This document shows, one piece after another, positions 16,900-24,713 of a stretch of DNA of 64,000 nucleotides (positions within the stretch are counted from its first letter, which is position 1; the number at the start of each line of letters is the position of its first letter). The translations under genes were made by a program, and so were the position numbers. The notes under the pieces are model-generated. The model searched no databases. It saw only the letters and a list, made by a program, of their open reading frames with translations, and had not been told where the DNA came from. The DNA comes from Brevibacillus aydinogluensis (lineage in GTDB: Bacteria > Bacillota > Bacilli > Brevibacillales > Brevibacillaceae). Where the stretch lies: the NCBI RefSeq assembly GCF_031954365.1, contig NZ_JAUSVZ010000001.1, one strand, 5' to 3'.

Positions 16900-17874
16900 A
16901 TGCCACCTATATTGGAAGTGGAACACCTGCGCACCACGTTTGCCCAATCCGGCCGCACGCTGACGGTTGTCGAGGATGTCAGCTTTTCCGTTGAAGCAGG
17001 GGAGACGCTGGGCATCGTCGGCGAATCCGGCTGCGGCAAAAGCGTCACCAGCCTGTCCATCATGCGCCTGTTGGGCAAAAACGCCAAGCTGGACGGCAGC
17101 GTCCGGTTTGCCGGAACGGACGTGCTGCGGCTGTCGGAAAAGGAGATGCAGTCGATCCGCGGCAACCGGATTGCGATGATTTTTCAGGAGCCGATGACCG
17201 CGCTTAATCCGCTGCATCCGATCGGCAGACAAATCGCCGAGCCGCTGCGCCGCCACCTCGGATTGTCGCGGCGGGAGGGGGCAATGCGGGCCGTCCATCT
17301 GTTAAAGGAAGTGGGCATCCCGCGGGCGGAGGAGATCGCCGCAGAGTATCCGCACCAGCTCTCGGGCGGCATGCGGCAGCGGGTGATGATCGCGATGGCG
17401 ATGGCCTGTCAGCCTCAACTGCTGATCGCTGACGAGCCGACCACGGCGCTGGACGTGACGATTCAGGCGCAGATTTTGGAGCTGATGAAAAAGCTGCGCC
17501 GCGAGCACGGTACCGCCATCCTGCTGATTACCCACGACCTGGGGGTGGTCGCCGAGATGTGCCACCGCGTCGTCGTCATGTACGCCGGTCAGATCGTGGA
17601 GGAAGCGGACGTACGGCGGCTGTTTGCCGACCCCCGGCACCCTTACACGATTGGCCTGTTGGCCTCCATGCCGAGCATCAGCGGCGGACAGGAACGTCTG
17701 CAGGCGATACCGGGAGCAGTGCCGCAGCTGCACGAAATGCCCGCCGGCTGTCGGTTTGCGCCGCGCTGTCCCAAGGCGATGGCGATCTGCCGTGAGCAGG
17801 TGCCGGAGCTGTTCCCCGTCTCCGCGACGCAGAAATGCCGCTGCTGGCTGTACCGGGAGGGGGGAGAAGCGTGA
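16900..17874 (+). CDS. Peptide ABC transporter ATPase, DppD type
   Basis: 324 residues; ATG at 16900 behind a GGGGGAG-rich site. Walker A GESGCGKS, signature LSGGMRQRV, Walker B LLIADEPTTALD, switch His in LLITHDLG, and the Cys-rich oligopeptide-transporter C-terminal domain (CRFAPRCPKAMAICREQVPEL). It pairs with the DppF-type ATPase. The stop overlaps the next start (GTGA), so the two are translationally coupled. Confidence 0.93.
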   Translation: MPPILEVEHLRTTFAQSGRTLTVVEDVSFSVEAGETLGIVGESGCGKSVTSLSIMRLLGKNAKLDGSVRFAGTDVLRLSEKEMQSIRGNRIAMIFQEPMTALNPLHPIGRQIAEPLRRHLGLSRREGAMRAVHLLKEVGIPRAEEIAAEYPHQLSGGMRQRVMIAMAMACQPQLLIADEPTTALDVTIQAQILELMKKLRREHGTAILLITHDLGVVAEMCHRVVVMYAGQIVEEADVRRLFADPRHPYTIGLLASMPSISGGQERLQAIPGAVPQLHEMPAGCRFAPRCPKAMAICREQVPELFPVSATQKCRCWLYREGGEA

Positions 17875-18833
17875 GTCAGCCGCTGCTGGAAGTGAAGGGG
17901 CTGAAAAAGTATTTTTCGGTAAAATCAGGTTTCTGGGGCAAGGAAAAGGTCGTGCGTGCCGTAGACGGCGTGCATCTGACCGTCTATCCGGGAGAGACGC
18001 TCAGCATCGTCGGCGAGTCCGGCTGCGGCAAGTCGACGACCGGCCGCTGCATTCTGCGGCTGATTGAACCGACGGAAGGGGAGATTCTGTTTCAGGGTCG
18101 GGACATCCGCGCGCTGAACGCCGCCGAGCTGCGCGCAGCCCGGCGCGACATGCAGCTCGTCTTTCAGGACCCGTTCGCCTCGTTGAATCCGCGCAAGACC
18201 GTCGGCCAAATCCTGCTGGACCCGCTGATCGTTCACGGCATCGGCACGCCAGCCGAGCGGCGCAAGCGGGTGGAGGAGATGATCGAGATTGTCGGGCTGA
18301 CCAGACAGCATCTGCACCGCTTTCCGCACGAGTTTTCCGGCGGACAGCGACAGCGAATCGGCATCGCCCGGGCGCTGATTCTGCGGCCCAAGCTGGTCGT
18401 CGCCGACGAGCCCGTTTCCGCACTGGACGTTTCCATCCAGGCGCAGATTCTCAATCTGCTGAAAGACCTGCAGCGGGAGTTTCAGCTGACCTATCTGTTT
18501 ATCTCCCACGACCTGAGCGTGGTGCGCCACATCTCCGACCGGGTGGCCGTCATGTACCTGGGAAAAGTGGTGGAGGTGGCGGACAAGACGGTTCTGTACG
18601 AACGGCCGATCCATCCCTACACGCAGGCGCTGCTCTCCGCCGTCCCCGTTCCCGATCCCACCCGGGAGGTAAAGCGGATTCTCCTGGAAGGGGACCTGCC
18701 CAGTCCGGCCAATCCTCCCGCAGGCTGCCAGTTTCATCCGCGCTGCCGCCACTGCATGGAGGTGTGCCGGACGACCGTGCCGCCGCTCAAGGAAGCAGAG
18801 CCCGGGCATTTGGTCGCCTGCCATCTGGGGTAA
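17871..18833 (+). CDS. Peptide ABC transporter ATPase, DppF type
   Basis: 320 residues; GTG at 17871 overlaps the dppD stop by 4 bases, behind GGAGGGGGGAG. Walker A GESGCGKST, FPHEFSGGQRQRIGIARAL, Walker B VVADEPVSALDVS, LFISHDLSVV, then the oligopeptide C-terminal domain with C-x-F-H-P-R-C. Forms the second ATPase half of the transporter. About 40 bases after its stop begins a degenerate frame resembling the start of MurQ. Confidence 0.93.
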   Translation: MSQPLLEVKGLKKYFSVKSGFWGKEKVVRAVDGVHLTVYPGETLSIVGESGCGKSTTGRCILRLIEPTEGEILFQGRDIRALNAAELRAARRDMQLVFQDPFASLNPRKTVGQILLDPLIVHGIGTPAERRKRVEEMIEIVGLTRQHLHRFPHEFSGGQRQRIGIARALILRPKLVVADEPVSALDVSIQAQILNLLKDLQREFQLTYLFISHDLSVVRHISDRVAVMYLGKVVEVADKTVLYERPIHPYTQALLSAVPVPDPTREVKRILLEGDLPSPANPPAGCQFHPRCRHCMEVCRTTVPPLKEAEPGHLVACHLG

Positions 18834-18875
18834 ATGACAGCAGGAGAGGAAGCCGTTTGATGAGGAACAGAGAAG

Positions 18876-19025
18876 ATGATGGAAGAACTGGAGGGATTGA
18901 CCACTCAATTGCCGAATGAAGAAACGCAGTAGTTGGATCGACTCTCGGTGCGGGAAATTGTGCCCAGGGATGTGCTGGATGGGCTGGGCCATTCCCGGCG
19001 GGTTGGCACAATGATTTCACAATGA
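18876..19025 (+). pseudogene. Remnant of murQ (MurNAc-6-phosphate etherase), 5' part only
   Basis: Translation from ATG 18876/18879 gives MEELEGLTTQLPNEETQ, a TAG at 18930-18932, then LDRLSVREIV in the same phase. This follows the MurQ N-terminal pattern L-T-T-E-x-R-N-x-x-T-x-x-L-D-x-L-S-x-x-E-I. After about ten more residues the resemblance stops, and the frame ends at TGA 19023-19025. MurQ converts MurNAc-6-phosphate, the product of AnmK, to GlcNAc-6-phosphate and D-lactate, so its position between the anmK/transporter operon and an FAD-dependent lactate/glycolate oxidase is exactly what is expected. The match is short; chance similarity is not excluded. Confidence 0.6.
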
Positions 19026-19049
19026 TGAAAAGCGGGAGGGAGGATGGCC

Positions 19050-20471
19050 ATGCTGCCTCAACATGTGCGCGAGCGGCTGCGGGCGATCGTCGGGGAGGCC
19101 TACTGCCTCGACAGACCGGAAGCGCTCGTCGCCTATTCCTATGACGCCACGCCGATGCACCAGGCACTGCCGGACGCGGTCGTGATGCCCAAAGACACGG
19201 CAGAAGTGCAGCAGGTGATCAAGTTGGCGGCGGAAGCGGGCATCCCCGTTGTCACGCGGGGAGCCGGTTCCAATTTGTGCGCGGCGACGGTTCCGGTCGG
19301 TGGAGGAATCGTGCTGGTGCTCAACCGGATGAACCGCATTTTGGAGATTGACGAACAAAACCTGACGATAACCGTGCAGCCGGGCGTGCGCACGTCCGAC
19401 ATCCATCAGGCGGTGGAAGCACGCGGTCTGTTTTACCCTCCGGACCCGGGGAGCATGGTCGTCTCCACCATCGGGGGGAACATCGCGCTCAACTCCGGAG
19501 GATTGCGGGGACTCAAGTACGGGACGACCAAGGATTACGTGCTCGGCCTGGAGGCGGTGCTGCCAAACGGCGAGGTGATCCGCACCGGCGGGAAACTGAT
19601 GAAAGACGTGGCCGGATACGACCTGACCAAGCTGCTGGTCGGCAGCGAGGGCACGCTGGCAGTGATTACCGAAGCCATTCTCAAGCTGATTCCCAAACCG
19701 GCCATGCAGCGCGTCATGCTGGCGACGTTTGCCAACCTGACGGACGCAGCCCGAACGGTCTCCGACATCATCGCCAGCCGGATCATTCCGGCGACGCTGG
19801 AGTTTATGGATCAGGGGACGCTGCGGGTAGTGGAGGACTTCAAGCAGATTGGCCTGCCCACGGACGCGGCCGCCATGCTGCTGATCGGCCAGGACGGAGA
19901 TCCGGAAACGGTGCACCGGGACGTGGAGCGGATTGCCTCCATCTGCCGGCAAAACGGGGCGGTTCAGGTAAAAGTGGCGACGAATGCCGAGGAGGCGGAC
20001 GAGGTGATGACAGCGCGGCGCAGTGCGCTGGCCGCACTCTCCCGGCTCAGGCCGACGACGATTCTCGAAGACGCTACTGTCCCCCGCGCCGCTATCACGC
20101 CGATGGTGGAAGCGATTCAGCGGATTGCCGCCGCACACAATGTACACATCTGCACGTTTGGCCATGCCGGGGACGGCAACCTGCATCCCACCTGCATGAC
20201 GGACGCCCGCAATCCCGACGAGATCGAACGGGTGGAACGGGCGTTTGAAGAGATTTTCGCCGTCGCCATTGAACTGGGCGGCACCATCACGGGAGAGCAC
20301 GGCGTAGGCATTGTCAAGGCTCCTTATCTGGAATGGAAGTTGGGGGAAGCGGGCGTCGAGGTGATGAAGGCGATCAAACGGGCGTTTGATCCGAACAACC
20401 TGCTGAATCCGGGCAAAATGTTTGCCCGGGAGCGCCGGAACAGAGTGGTGGTCAACCATGCACAGCGCTGA
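19050..20471 (+). CDS. glcD: FAD-binding D-lactate/glycolate oxidase subunit GlcD
   Basis: 473 residues from ATG 19050 (GGGAGGGAGG 7 bases upstream; the ATG at 19044 is too close to that site). FAD_binding_4 domain in the first ~210 residues (TRGAGSNLCA, PPDPGSMVVSTIGGNIALNSGGLRGLKYGTTKDYV) and the FAD-oxidase C-terminal domain with TFGHAGDGNLHP and GEHGVGIVK. It oxidises a 2-hydroxy acid (glycolate or D-lactate) and passes electrons to the GlcF subunit. The glcF start lies inside its 3' end (14-bp overlap). Context with anmK and a murQ remnant makes D-lactate a plausible substrate. Confidence 0.88.
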   Translation: MLPQHVRERLRAIVGEAYCLDRPEALVAYSYDATPMHQALPDAVVMPKDTAEVQQVIKLAAEAGIPVVTRGAGSNLCAATVPVGGGIVLVLNRMNRILEIDEQNLTITVQPGVRTSDIHQAVEARGLFYPPDPGSMVVSTIGGNIALNSGGLRGLKYGTTKDYVLGLEAVLPNGEVIRTGGKLMKDVAGYDLTKLLVGSEGTLAVITEAILKLIPKPAMQRVMLATFANLTDAARTVSDIIASRIIPATLEFMDQGTLRVVEDFKQIGLPTDAAAMLLIGQDGDPETVHRDVERIASICRQNGAVQVKVATNAEEADEVMTARRSALAALSRLRPTTILEDATVPRAAITPMVEAIQRIAAAHNVHICTFGHAGDGNLHPTCMTDARNPDEIERVERAFEEIFAVAIELGGTITGEHGVGIVKAPYLEWKLGEAGVEVMKAIKRAFDPNNLLNPGKMFARERRNRVVVNHAQR

Positions 20472-21765
20472 CTGGAAAGCGGCACTTGATTACGAGGAAC
20501 TGTCCAACTGCATGCGCTGCGGCTTTTGCCAGCCGGCCTGTCCCACGTTTCGGCAGACCGGCTACGAAGCAGCCTCGCCGCGCGGCCGGATCGCCTTGAT
20601 GAAGGCGGTGGCCGACGGCATCCTGGAGCCGGATCAAGACGTCGTCGACCAGATGAGTCTCTGCCTGGGCTGCCGCGCCTGTGAGCCGGTCTGTCCGGCC
20701 GGGGTGAAGTACGGGAGGCTGATCGAGCAGGCGCGGGAAGCGATCGAGCGGAAGCGCGTCCATCCGTGGCCGGTGCGGCTGCTTCGCTGGCTGGCGTTTC
20801 GCCAGCTCCTTCCGCGGCAGGAACGCCTCTACCTTGCCGGCAGGCTGCTCCGCTTCTACCAGCGATCAGGCCTGCAGCGGCTGGCTCGCAGGCTGGGCCT
20901 GCTTCGCCTCCTGCCCGAGCAGATGCGGACGATGGAAGCAGTTCTCCCCAAAGCGGCAGGAAAGGGATTGACAGAGGCAGTGGGAACTGTCGTGCCCGCC
21001 AGAGGGGAGAAGAAGCTGCGGGTCGGCATGTTTCGCGGCTGCATCATGGACGTATTGTTTCACGAGACCAATGTGAACACGGTCGCTCTGCTGGCGGACG
21101 CCGGATGTGAAGTGGTGATTCCGCCCGGCCAGGCGTGCTGCGGTGCCCTTCACGCCCACAGCGGGGAGCGGGAGCAGGCGCGTCAGCTCGCCAGGCAAAA
21201 CATCGCTGCATTCAAACAGGCAGACGTGGAGCTGATTGTCTCCAACGCGGGCGGGTGCGGAGCCATGCTGCAGGAGTACCACCATTTGCTGCAGGATGAT
21301 CCCCATTGGCAGGCAGATGCGGAGTGGTTTGTCCGGCGCGTGCGGGACATCAGCGAAGTGCTGGCCGGGCTTTCGGAGACACTCCCTTTGCAGCCGCTGC
21401 CCAAACGCATTACTTACCAGTCCTCCTGTCATCTGCGCAATGGCATGAAGGTGACCGAAGAGCCGGTGAAGCTGCTGCAATCCATACCGGAGGCAACGTT
21501 TGTTCCGCTGTTTGAAGCGGATCGCTGCTGCGGATCTGCCGGCATCTACAACCTGGTGCAGCCGGACATGGCAGGACGGATTCTGGAGGAAAAAATGGGC
21601 CACGTGGCTGAGACGCGAGCGGACATTTTGGTCACGTCCAATCCCGGCTGCCTCCTGCAGATGAAAGCGGGCATCAAGCAGGCGGGACTGGAGGACCGGA
21701 TGGAGGCAGTCCATCTCGTCGATTTGTTGTCGCGCGTTCGGCGTGACGCGGAAACGGAAGGGTAG
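20458..21765 (+). CDS. glcF: Iron-sulfur subunit GlcF of a D-lactate/glycolate oxidase
   Basis: 435 residues from ATG 20458, overlapping glcD by 14 bases. Two ferredoxin-type 4Fe-4S motifs (C18-x2-C21-x2-C24-x3-C28 and C69-x2-C72-x2-C75-x3-C79) and two CCG domains (QACCGALHAHSG and DRCCGSAGIYN). It accepts electrons from GlcD and hands them to the respiratory chain. No GlcE-like subunit is seen. Ends before a clear terminator. Confidence 0.9.
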   Translation: MHSADWKAALDYEELSNCMRCGFCQPACPTFRQTGYEAASPRGRIALMKAVADGILEPDQDVVDQMSLCLGCRACEPVCPAGVKYGRLIEQAREAIERKRVHPWPVRLLRWLAFRQLLPRQERLYLAGRLLRFYQRSGLQRLARRLGLLRLLPEQMRTMEAVLPKAAGKGLTEAVGTVVPARGEKKLRVGMFRGCIMDVLFHETNVNTVALLADAGCEVVIPPGQACCGALHAHSGEREQARQLARQNIAAFKQADVELIVSNAGGCGAMLQEYHHLLQDDPHWQADAEWFVRRVRDISEVLAGLSETLPLQPLPKRITYQSSCHLRNGMKVTEEPVKLLQSIPEATFVPLFEADRCCGSAGIYNLVQPDMAGRILEEKMGHVAETRADILVTSNPGCLLQMKAGIKQAGLEDRMEAVHLVDLLSRVRRDAETEG

Positions 21766-21828
21766 CCCCCTTCCATCGAGGCTGTGAGGCTACAATGATA
21801 GACAGCCGGACACGGCAGAAAACCAGAA

Positions 21829-21871
21829 CAAAGCGGTCTGATCGGCACGCGCCGAACAGACCGCTTTTGCA
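21829..21871 (+). terminator. Terminator after glcDF
   Basis: Stem AAGCGGTCTG/CAGACCGCTT (21831-21840, 21857-21866) with an inner CGGC/GCCG pair, followed by TTGC. Confidence 0.75.
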
Positions 21872-22182
21872 TGTCCGGCAAGGCGGGTCTAACGGTCAGT
21901 CCACACACGATCATTCGACAATGTTCAACACAATCCCCAAAATCAAAAATAGTATCAAAATAAAAAAGAATAGAAATTTGGGGCACTTAAAAAATTTCAT
22001 GTTACTATAAAATCCACGGTTCACATCTTACTGCGCTACGTAACCGCTTTAATGAAGCGCTCCAATTTCACTGCGCAGTCGAGATGTGCCTTACGATCAG
22101 GAATGGTTAATCGGCAAAACTCGACATTTAGTCGAATTTTTGTGCCAGATAGATTATGAAGAAAGGATAGCGAGGTGTCAGG
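21872..22182. other. A/T-rich intergenic region before the symporter gene
   Basis: No gene found. It contains an A-rich run (21940-22000), a -10-like TACTATAAAAT around 22005, and a small stem CTCGAC-ATTTA-GTCGA followed by ATTTTTG (about 22120-22142) that could be an attenuator before the symporter. Evidence for each is weak. Confidence 0.35.
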
Positions 22183-23451
22183 ATGAAACGTTTTGGACTG
22201 GCCATTCAAATTGTGATTGGTCTTGTACTCGGTATTCTTGTGGGTGCTCTGTTCTACGGGAATCCTGCAGTGGAGACTTTCCTGCAGCCGATTGGTGACG
22301 TGTTTATCCGCCTGATCAAAATGATCGTCGTGCCCATTGTTATTGCCACCCTGATTGTGGGTGTAGCCGGTGTGGGCGATGTGAAGAAGTTGGGGAAAAT
22401 CGGCGGGAAAACAATTCTGTATTTTGAAATCGTTACCACGATTGCCATTATTGTCGGTCTGCTCTCGGCAAACCTGTTCCAGCCCGGTGTCGGGGTGGAC
22501 ATGACGCAATTGACCAAGACCGATATCAACAAGTACGTGGAAACGGCTGAAACCTCCCAAAGCCACGGATTTATTGAGACCTTTGTCAACATCGTGCCGA
22601 AAAACGTCTTCGAGGCTATCGTCAAAGGGGACATGCTGGCCATTATCTTCTTCTCCGTCCTGTTTGGGCTCGGGGTAGCGGCAGCCGGAGAGAGAGGCAA
22701 ACCGGTGCTGAATTTCTTCCAGGGTGTGGCCGACGCCATGTTCTGGGTGGTTAACGCGATTATGAAATTTGCACCGTTTGGTGTATTTGCCCTGATTGGC
22801 GTAACCGTTTCCAAATTCGGTCTCTCGTCGCTTGTTCCGCTGGGGAAACTGATGATTCTCGTACACTTCACGATGCTCTTCTTCGTGATCGTGGTGCTGG
22901 GCGTAATCGCCCGCATGAGCGGCATCTCCATCTTCAACCTGATCAAAATCTTGAAGGACGAGCTGCTGCTGGCATACTCCACGGCCAGCTCCGAGACGGT
23001 TCTCCCGAAAATCATGGAAAAAATGGAGCGCCTCGGCTGTCCGAAGGCTATCACCTCTTTCGTGATTCCGACGGGGTACTCGTTCAACCTGGACGGCTCC
23101 ACGCTGTACCAGGCGCTGGCGGCCCTGTTCATCGCCCAGATGTACGGGATCGACATGCCGATCAGCGCGCAGATTACCCTGGTGCTAGTCTTGATGGTTA
23201 CCTCCAAAGGCATTGCCGGTGTTCCCGGGGTCTCCTTCGTGGTCCTGCTCGCCACCCTCGGTTCGGTGGGCATCCCGCTTGAAGGGCTCGCCTTTATCGC
23301 CGGTATTGACCGTCTGCTCGACATGGCCCGCACGGTGGTCAATGTCATCGGCAACTCGCTGGCGGCTGTCGTCATCTCTCGCTGGGAAGGGCAGTTTGAC
23401 CAAAACAAAGCAAAAGCGTATATCCGTGAAGCTACGACAAAAGTGGCGTAA
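22183..23451 (+). CDS. Dicarboxylate/amino acid:cation symporter (GltP/GltT/DctA family)
   Basis: 422 residues, ATG at 22183, with GGTGTCAGG just upstream. Multispanning membrane protein with the DAACS hallmarks: STASSETVLPKIMEKMERLG (the serine-rich hairpin), VIPTGYSFNLDGSTLYQALAA (NxDGS motif, TM7) and SKGIAGVPGVSFVVL. Members import glutamate, aspartate or C4-dicarboxylates with Na+ or H+. Length and start fit the family. It stands alone between two terminators. Exact substrate cannot be set from sequence. Confidence 0.92.
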   Translation: MKRFGLAIQIVIGLVLGILVGALFYGNPAVETFLQPIGDVFIRLIKMIVVPIVIATLIVGVAGVGDVKKLGKIGGKTILYFEIVTTIAIIVGLLSANLFQPGVGVDMTQLTKTDINKYVETAETSQSHGFIETFVNIVPKNVFEAIVKGDMLAIIFFSVLFGLGVAAAGERGKPVLNFFQGVADAMFWVVNAIMKFAPFGVFALIGVTVSKFGLSSLVPLGKLMILVHFTMLFFVIVVLGVIARMSGISIFNLIKILKDELLLAYSTASSETVLPKIMEKMERLGCPKAITSFVIPTGYSFNLDGSTLYQALAALFIAQMYGIDMPISAQITLVLVLMVTSKGIAGVPGVSFVVLLATLGSVGIPLEGLAFIAGIDRLLDMARTVVNVIGNSLAAVVISRWEGQFDQNKAKAYIREATTKVA

Positions 23452-23459
23452 CACCTTAC

Positions 23460-23500
23460 AAGCCTCCCGCAGGAATCGATGCTGCGGGAGGCTTTTTTGG
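23460..23500 (+). terminator. Terminator of the symporter gene
   Basis: Perfect 10-bp stem GCCTCCCGCA/TGCGGGAGGC (23462-23471, 23483-23492) followed by TTTTTTGG. Confidence 0.88.
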
Positions 23501-23573
23501 TGCACACGCGCTGCCGGGCATCATTACTGCCGCTCTCCCATATAGTGGTACAAAATGGGAGGGGGAATGTAGC

Positions 23574-23744
23574 GTGTGGGCTTCGTTGTACGTGTTTTTC
23601 TTTTTCATGCTCATCGTGTGGGGTGTGGTGGAGCTCCTCTTTTGGTTTATCCGCAGCGATTCGATCAGCTATGACACAGACCAGCTGTGGGATAAGTTTT
23701 CGGTTACATTGCAGGACATGCACTATCCGACAAAGAAAAAATAA
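23574..23744 (+). CDS. 56-aa single-span membrane protein
   Basis: GTG at 23574 behind GGGAGGGGG (about 7 bases). The peptide starts MWASLYVFFFFMLIVWGVVE, one hydrophobic span (residues 4-25), then a polar tail with DTDQLWDKF and PTKKK end. The TAA is followed by the composite repeat. Not a recognised family, but the strong ribosome site and clean membrane topology support a real small gene. It may interact with a membrane partner. Confidence 0.55.
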   Translation: MWASLYVFFFFMLIVWGVVELLFWFIRSDSISYDTDQLWDKFSVTLQDMHYPTKKK

Positions 23745-23794
23745 GGAAGCGCCGGTTTTTCGGCCCTCCAGACTGAAGACAAACTGTTTGTTTA

Positions 23795-24132
23795 TCGAGT
23801 GTCCACATGGAAACGATCTTTCATCGTTTCCAGGCCGAAAGGCCTGCACATTGATCAACGAAGGTGGAGAAAAAGGACATGGCATGGAGTGATGGGCCAA
23901 GCGAGCTCCTTTGACGACCTGCTCAGCGGAAAAACGCTAGACGCGGGGTATACAGGGGGCACAAGTCTCACTTCATTGAAATACCCAGATGTTTGCCCCC
24001 TGCCCGCGTCGCGTTTTGAAGCGGAGGCCGCCAACTTCTTTGCTGGTCGTCAAGAGAGCGAGCGGGCCCGATCACCCATGCGCCACGGACTTTGTCTACA
24101 CGCTGAAGCGCCGGTTTTGCGGCGCTCTTTTC
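23795..24132 (+). repeat. Dispersed repeat, copy B (composite, longest copy)
   Basis: The left part (23795-23900) matches copy C at about 85 percent over ~95 bases and folds as two adjacent hairpins: GGAAACGAT-CTTTC-ATCGTTTCC (23809-23831) and AGGCC-GAAA-GGCCT (23832-23845, GNRA-type loop). The right part (24054-24112) matches copies A and C and is followed by a terminator-like AGCGCCG-GTTTTG-CGGCGCT plus CTTTT (24106-24131). Between them lies a 143-bp insertion. Copy B runs opposite to copies A and C relative to the plus strand. No convincing protein is encoded. Confidence 0.75.
23911..24053. mobile_element. MITE-like insertion with 9-bp inverted ends inside repeat copy B
   Basis: Ends TTGACGACC (23911-23919) and GGTCGTCAA (24045-24053) are perfect inverted repeats. 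Inner pairs also match: AAAACGC/GCGTTTT, ACGCGGG/CCCGCGT (23941-23947, 24003-24009) and CAGGGGGC/GCCCCCTG (23953-23960, 23995-24002), so the whole element can fold into one long stem. AGCGAGC flanks it on both sides (23900-23906 and 24057-24063), like a 7-bp target duplication, and copy C shows one uninterrupted AGCGAGC at this place. There is no transposase frame, as in MITEs moved in trans. Confidence 0.55.
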
Positions 24133-24195
24133 CTGCACGTCGGCAAAGGAAGTCTCACATGATCGCTTTCATACCGTTATACAGGAGTGAACTTC

Positions 24196-24657
24196 GTGGA
24201 TCGTTTGGTCACTATGCACCAACGGGAATATTTTCGCCTGAAACTGGCCCCGCCTTTGTGCGCGGACATGACTATCGTCATGATCAAGGGAAAGACGATG
24301 GAAGTGGGCAGCACCAGTGTGCTGATTGAAGACATCAGCGGAGGCGGACTTCGCTTTCTGACCCACTTGAAGCTGCCTGTCCACGATCAGCTCGTCCTGC
24401 AGTTTGAGACGAACGTATTTTCCCAATCCCTGAAAATGTACGGACATATCGTGCGCAGTGCGCAGTGGGACGTCGGGATCAACGAGTACGCGGTCAAATT
24501 GACGATGGAAGAGGCGATGCACCGGGAGATCAACCGGGTGGTCAATCGCCTGGCCATTCGCCTGAGGCAGAAAGGGGCATTGCCCGCCGGCTCGTTTTTG
24601 CAGGGGGACAGAAGAGAGTTTTTGGCTGCGGTCCGCTTAAGGGAGGAGCAGTTGTAA
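24196..24657 (+). CDS. PilZ-domain cyclic di-GMP receptor-like protein
   Basis: 153 residues; GTG at 24196 is preferred since AGGAG lies 7 bases upstream (an in-phase GTG at 24187 is inside that site). The PilZ signature is complete: QREYFR gives R10-x3-R14 and DISGGG gives D46-x-S48-x-G50-G51, the residues that grip cyclic di-GMP. The protein is one PilZ domain with a charged C-terminal helix, no membrane span. It is likely a stand-alone sensor whose partner lies elsewhere. It is followed by a hairpin shared with gerQ. Confidence 0.85.
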   Translation: MDRLVTMHQREYFRLKLAPPLCADMTIVMIKGKTMEVGSTSVLIEDISGGGLRFLTHLKLPVHDQLVLQFETNVFSQSLKMYGHIVRSAQWDVGINEYAVKLTMEEAMHREINRVVNRLAIRLRQKGALPAGSFLQGDRREFLAAVRLREEQL

Positions 24658-24664
24658 ACAGAAC

Positions 24665-24700
24665 ACAACCTCATCCCTGGCGGATGAGGTTGTGCGGTGG
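24665..24700. terminator. Hairpin between convergent pilZ and gerQ genes
   Basis: CACAACCTCATCC/GGATGAGGTTGTG (about 24666-24696) is a perfect 13-bp stem with a 5-base loop but no T-run on either side. It probably ends both transcripts or stabilises their 3' ends. Confidence 0.5.
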
Positions 24701-24713
24701 AGCAGTCGTGCTG

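Noticed and set aside
23799..24329. 177-codon open frame across repeat copy B into the PilZ gene
   Set aside because: The frame is maintained by the repeat's base composition, is interrupted or different in copies A and C, and runs out of phase into pilZ, which has its own ribosome site and motifs.
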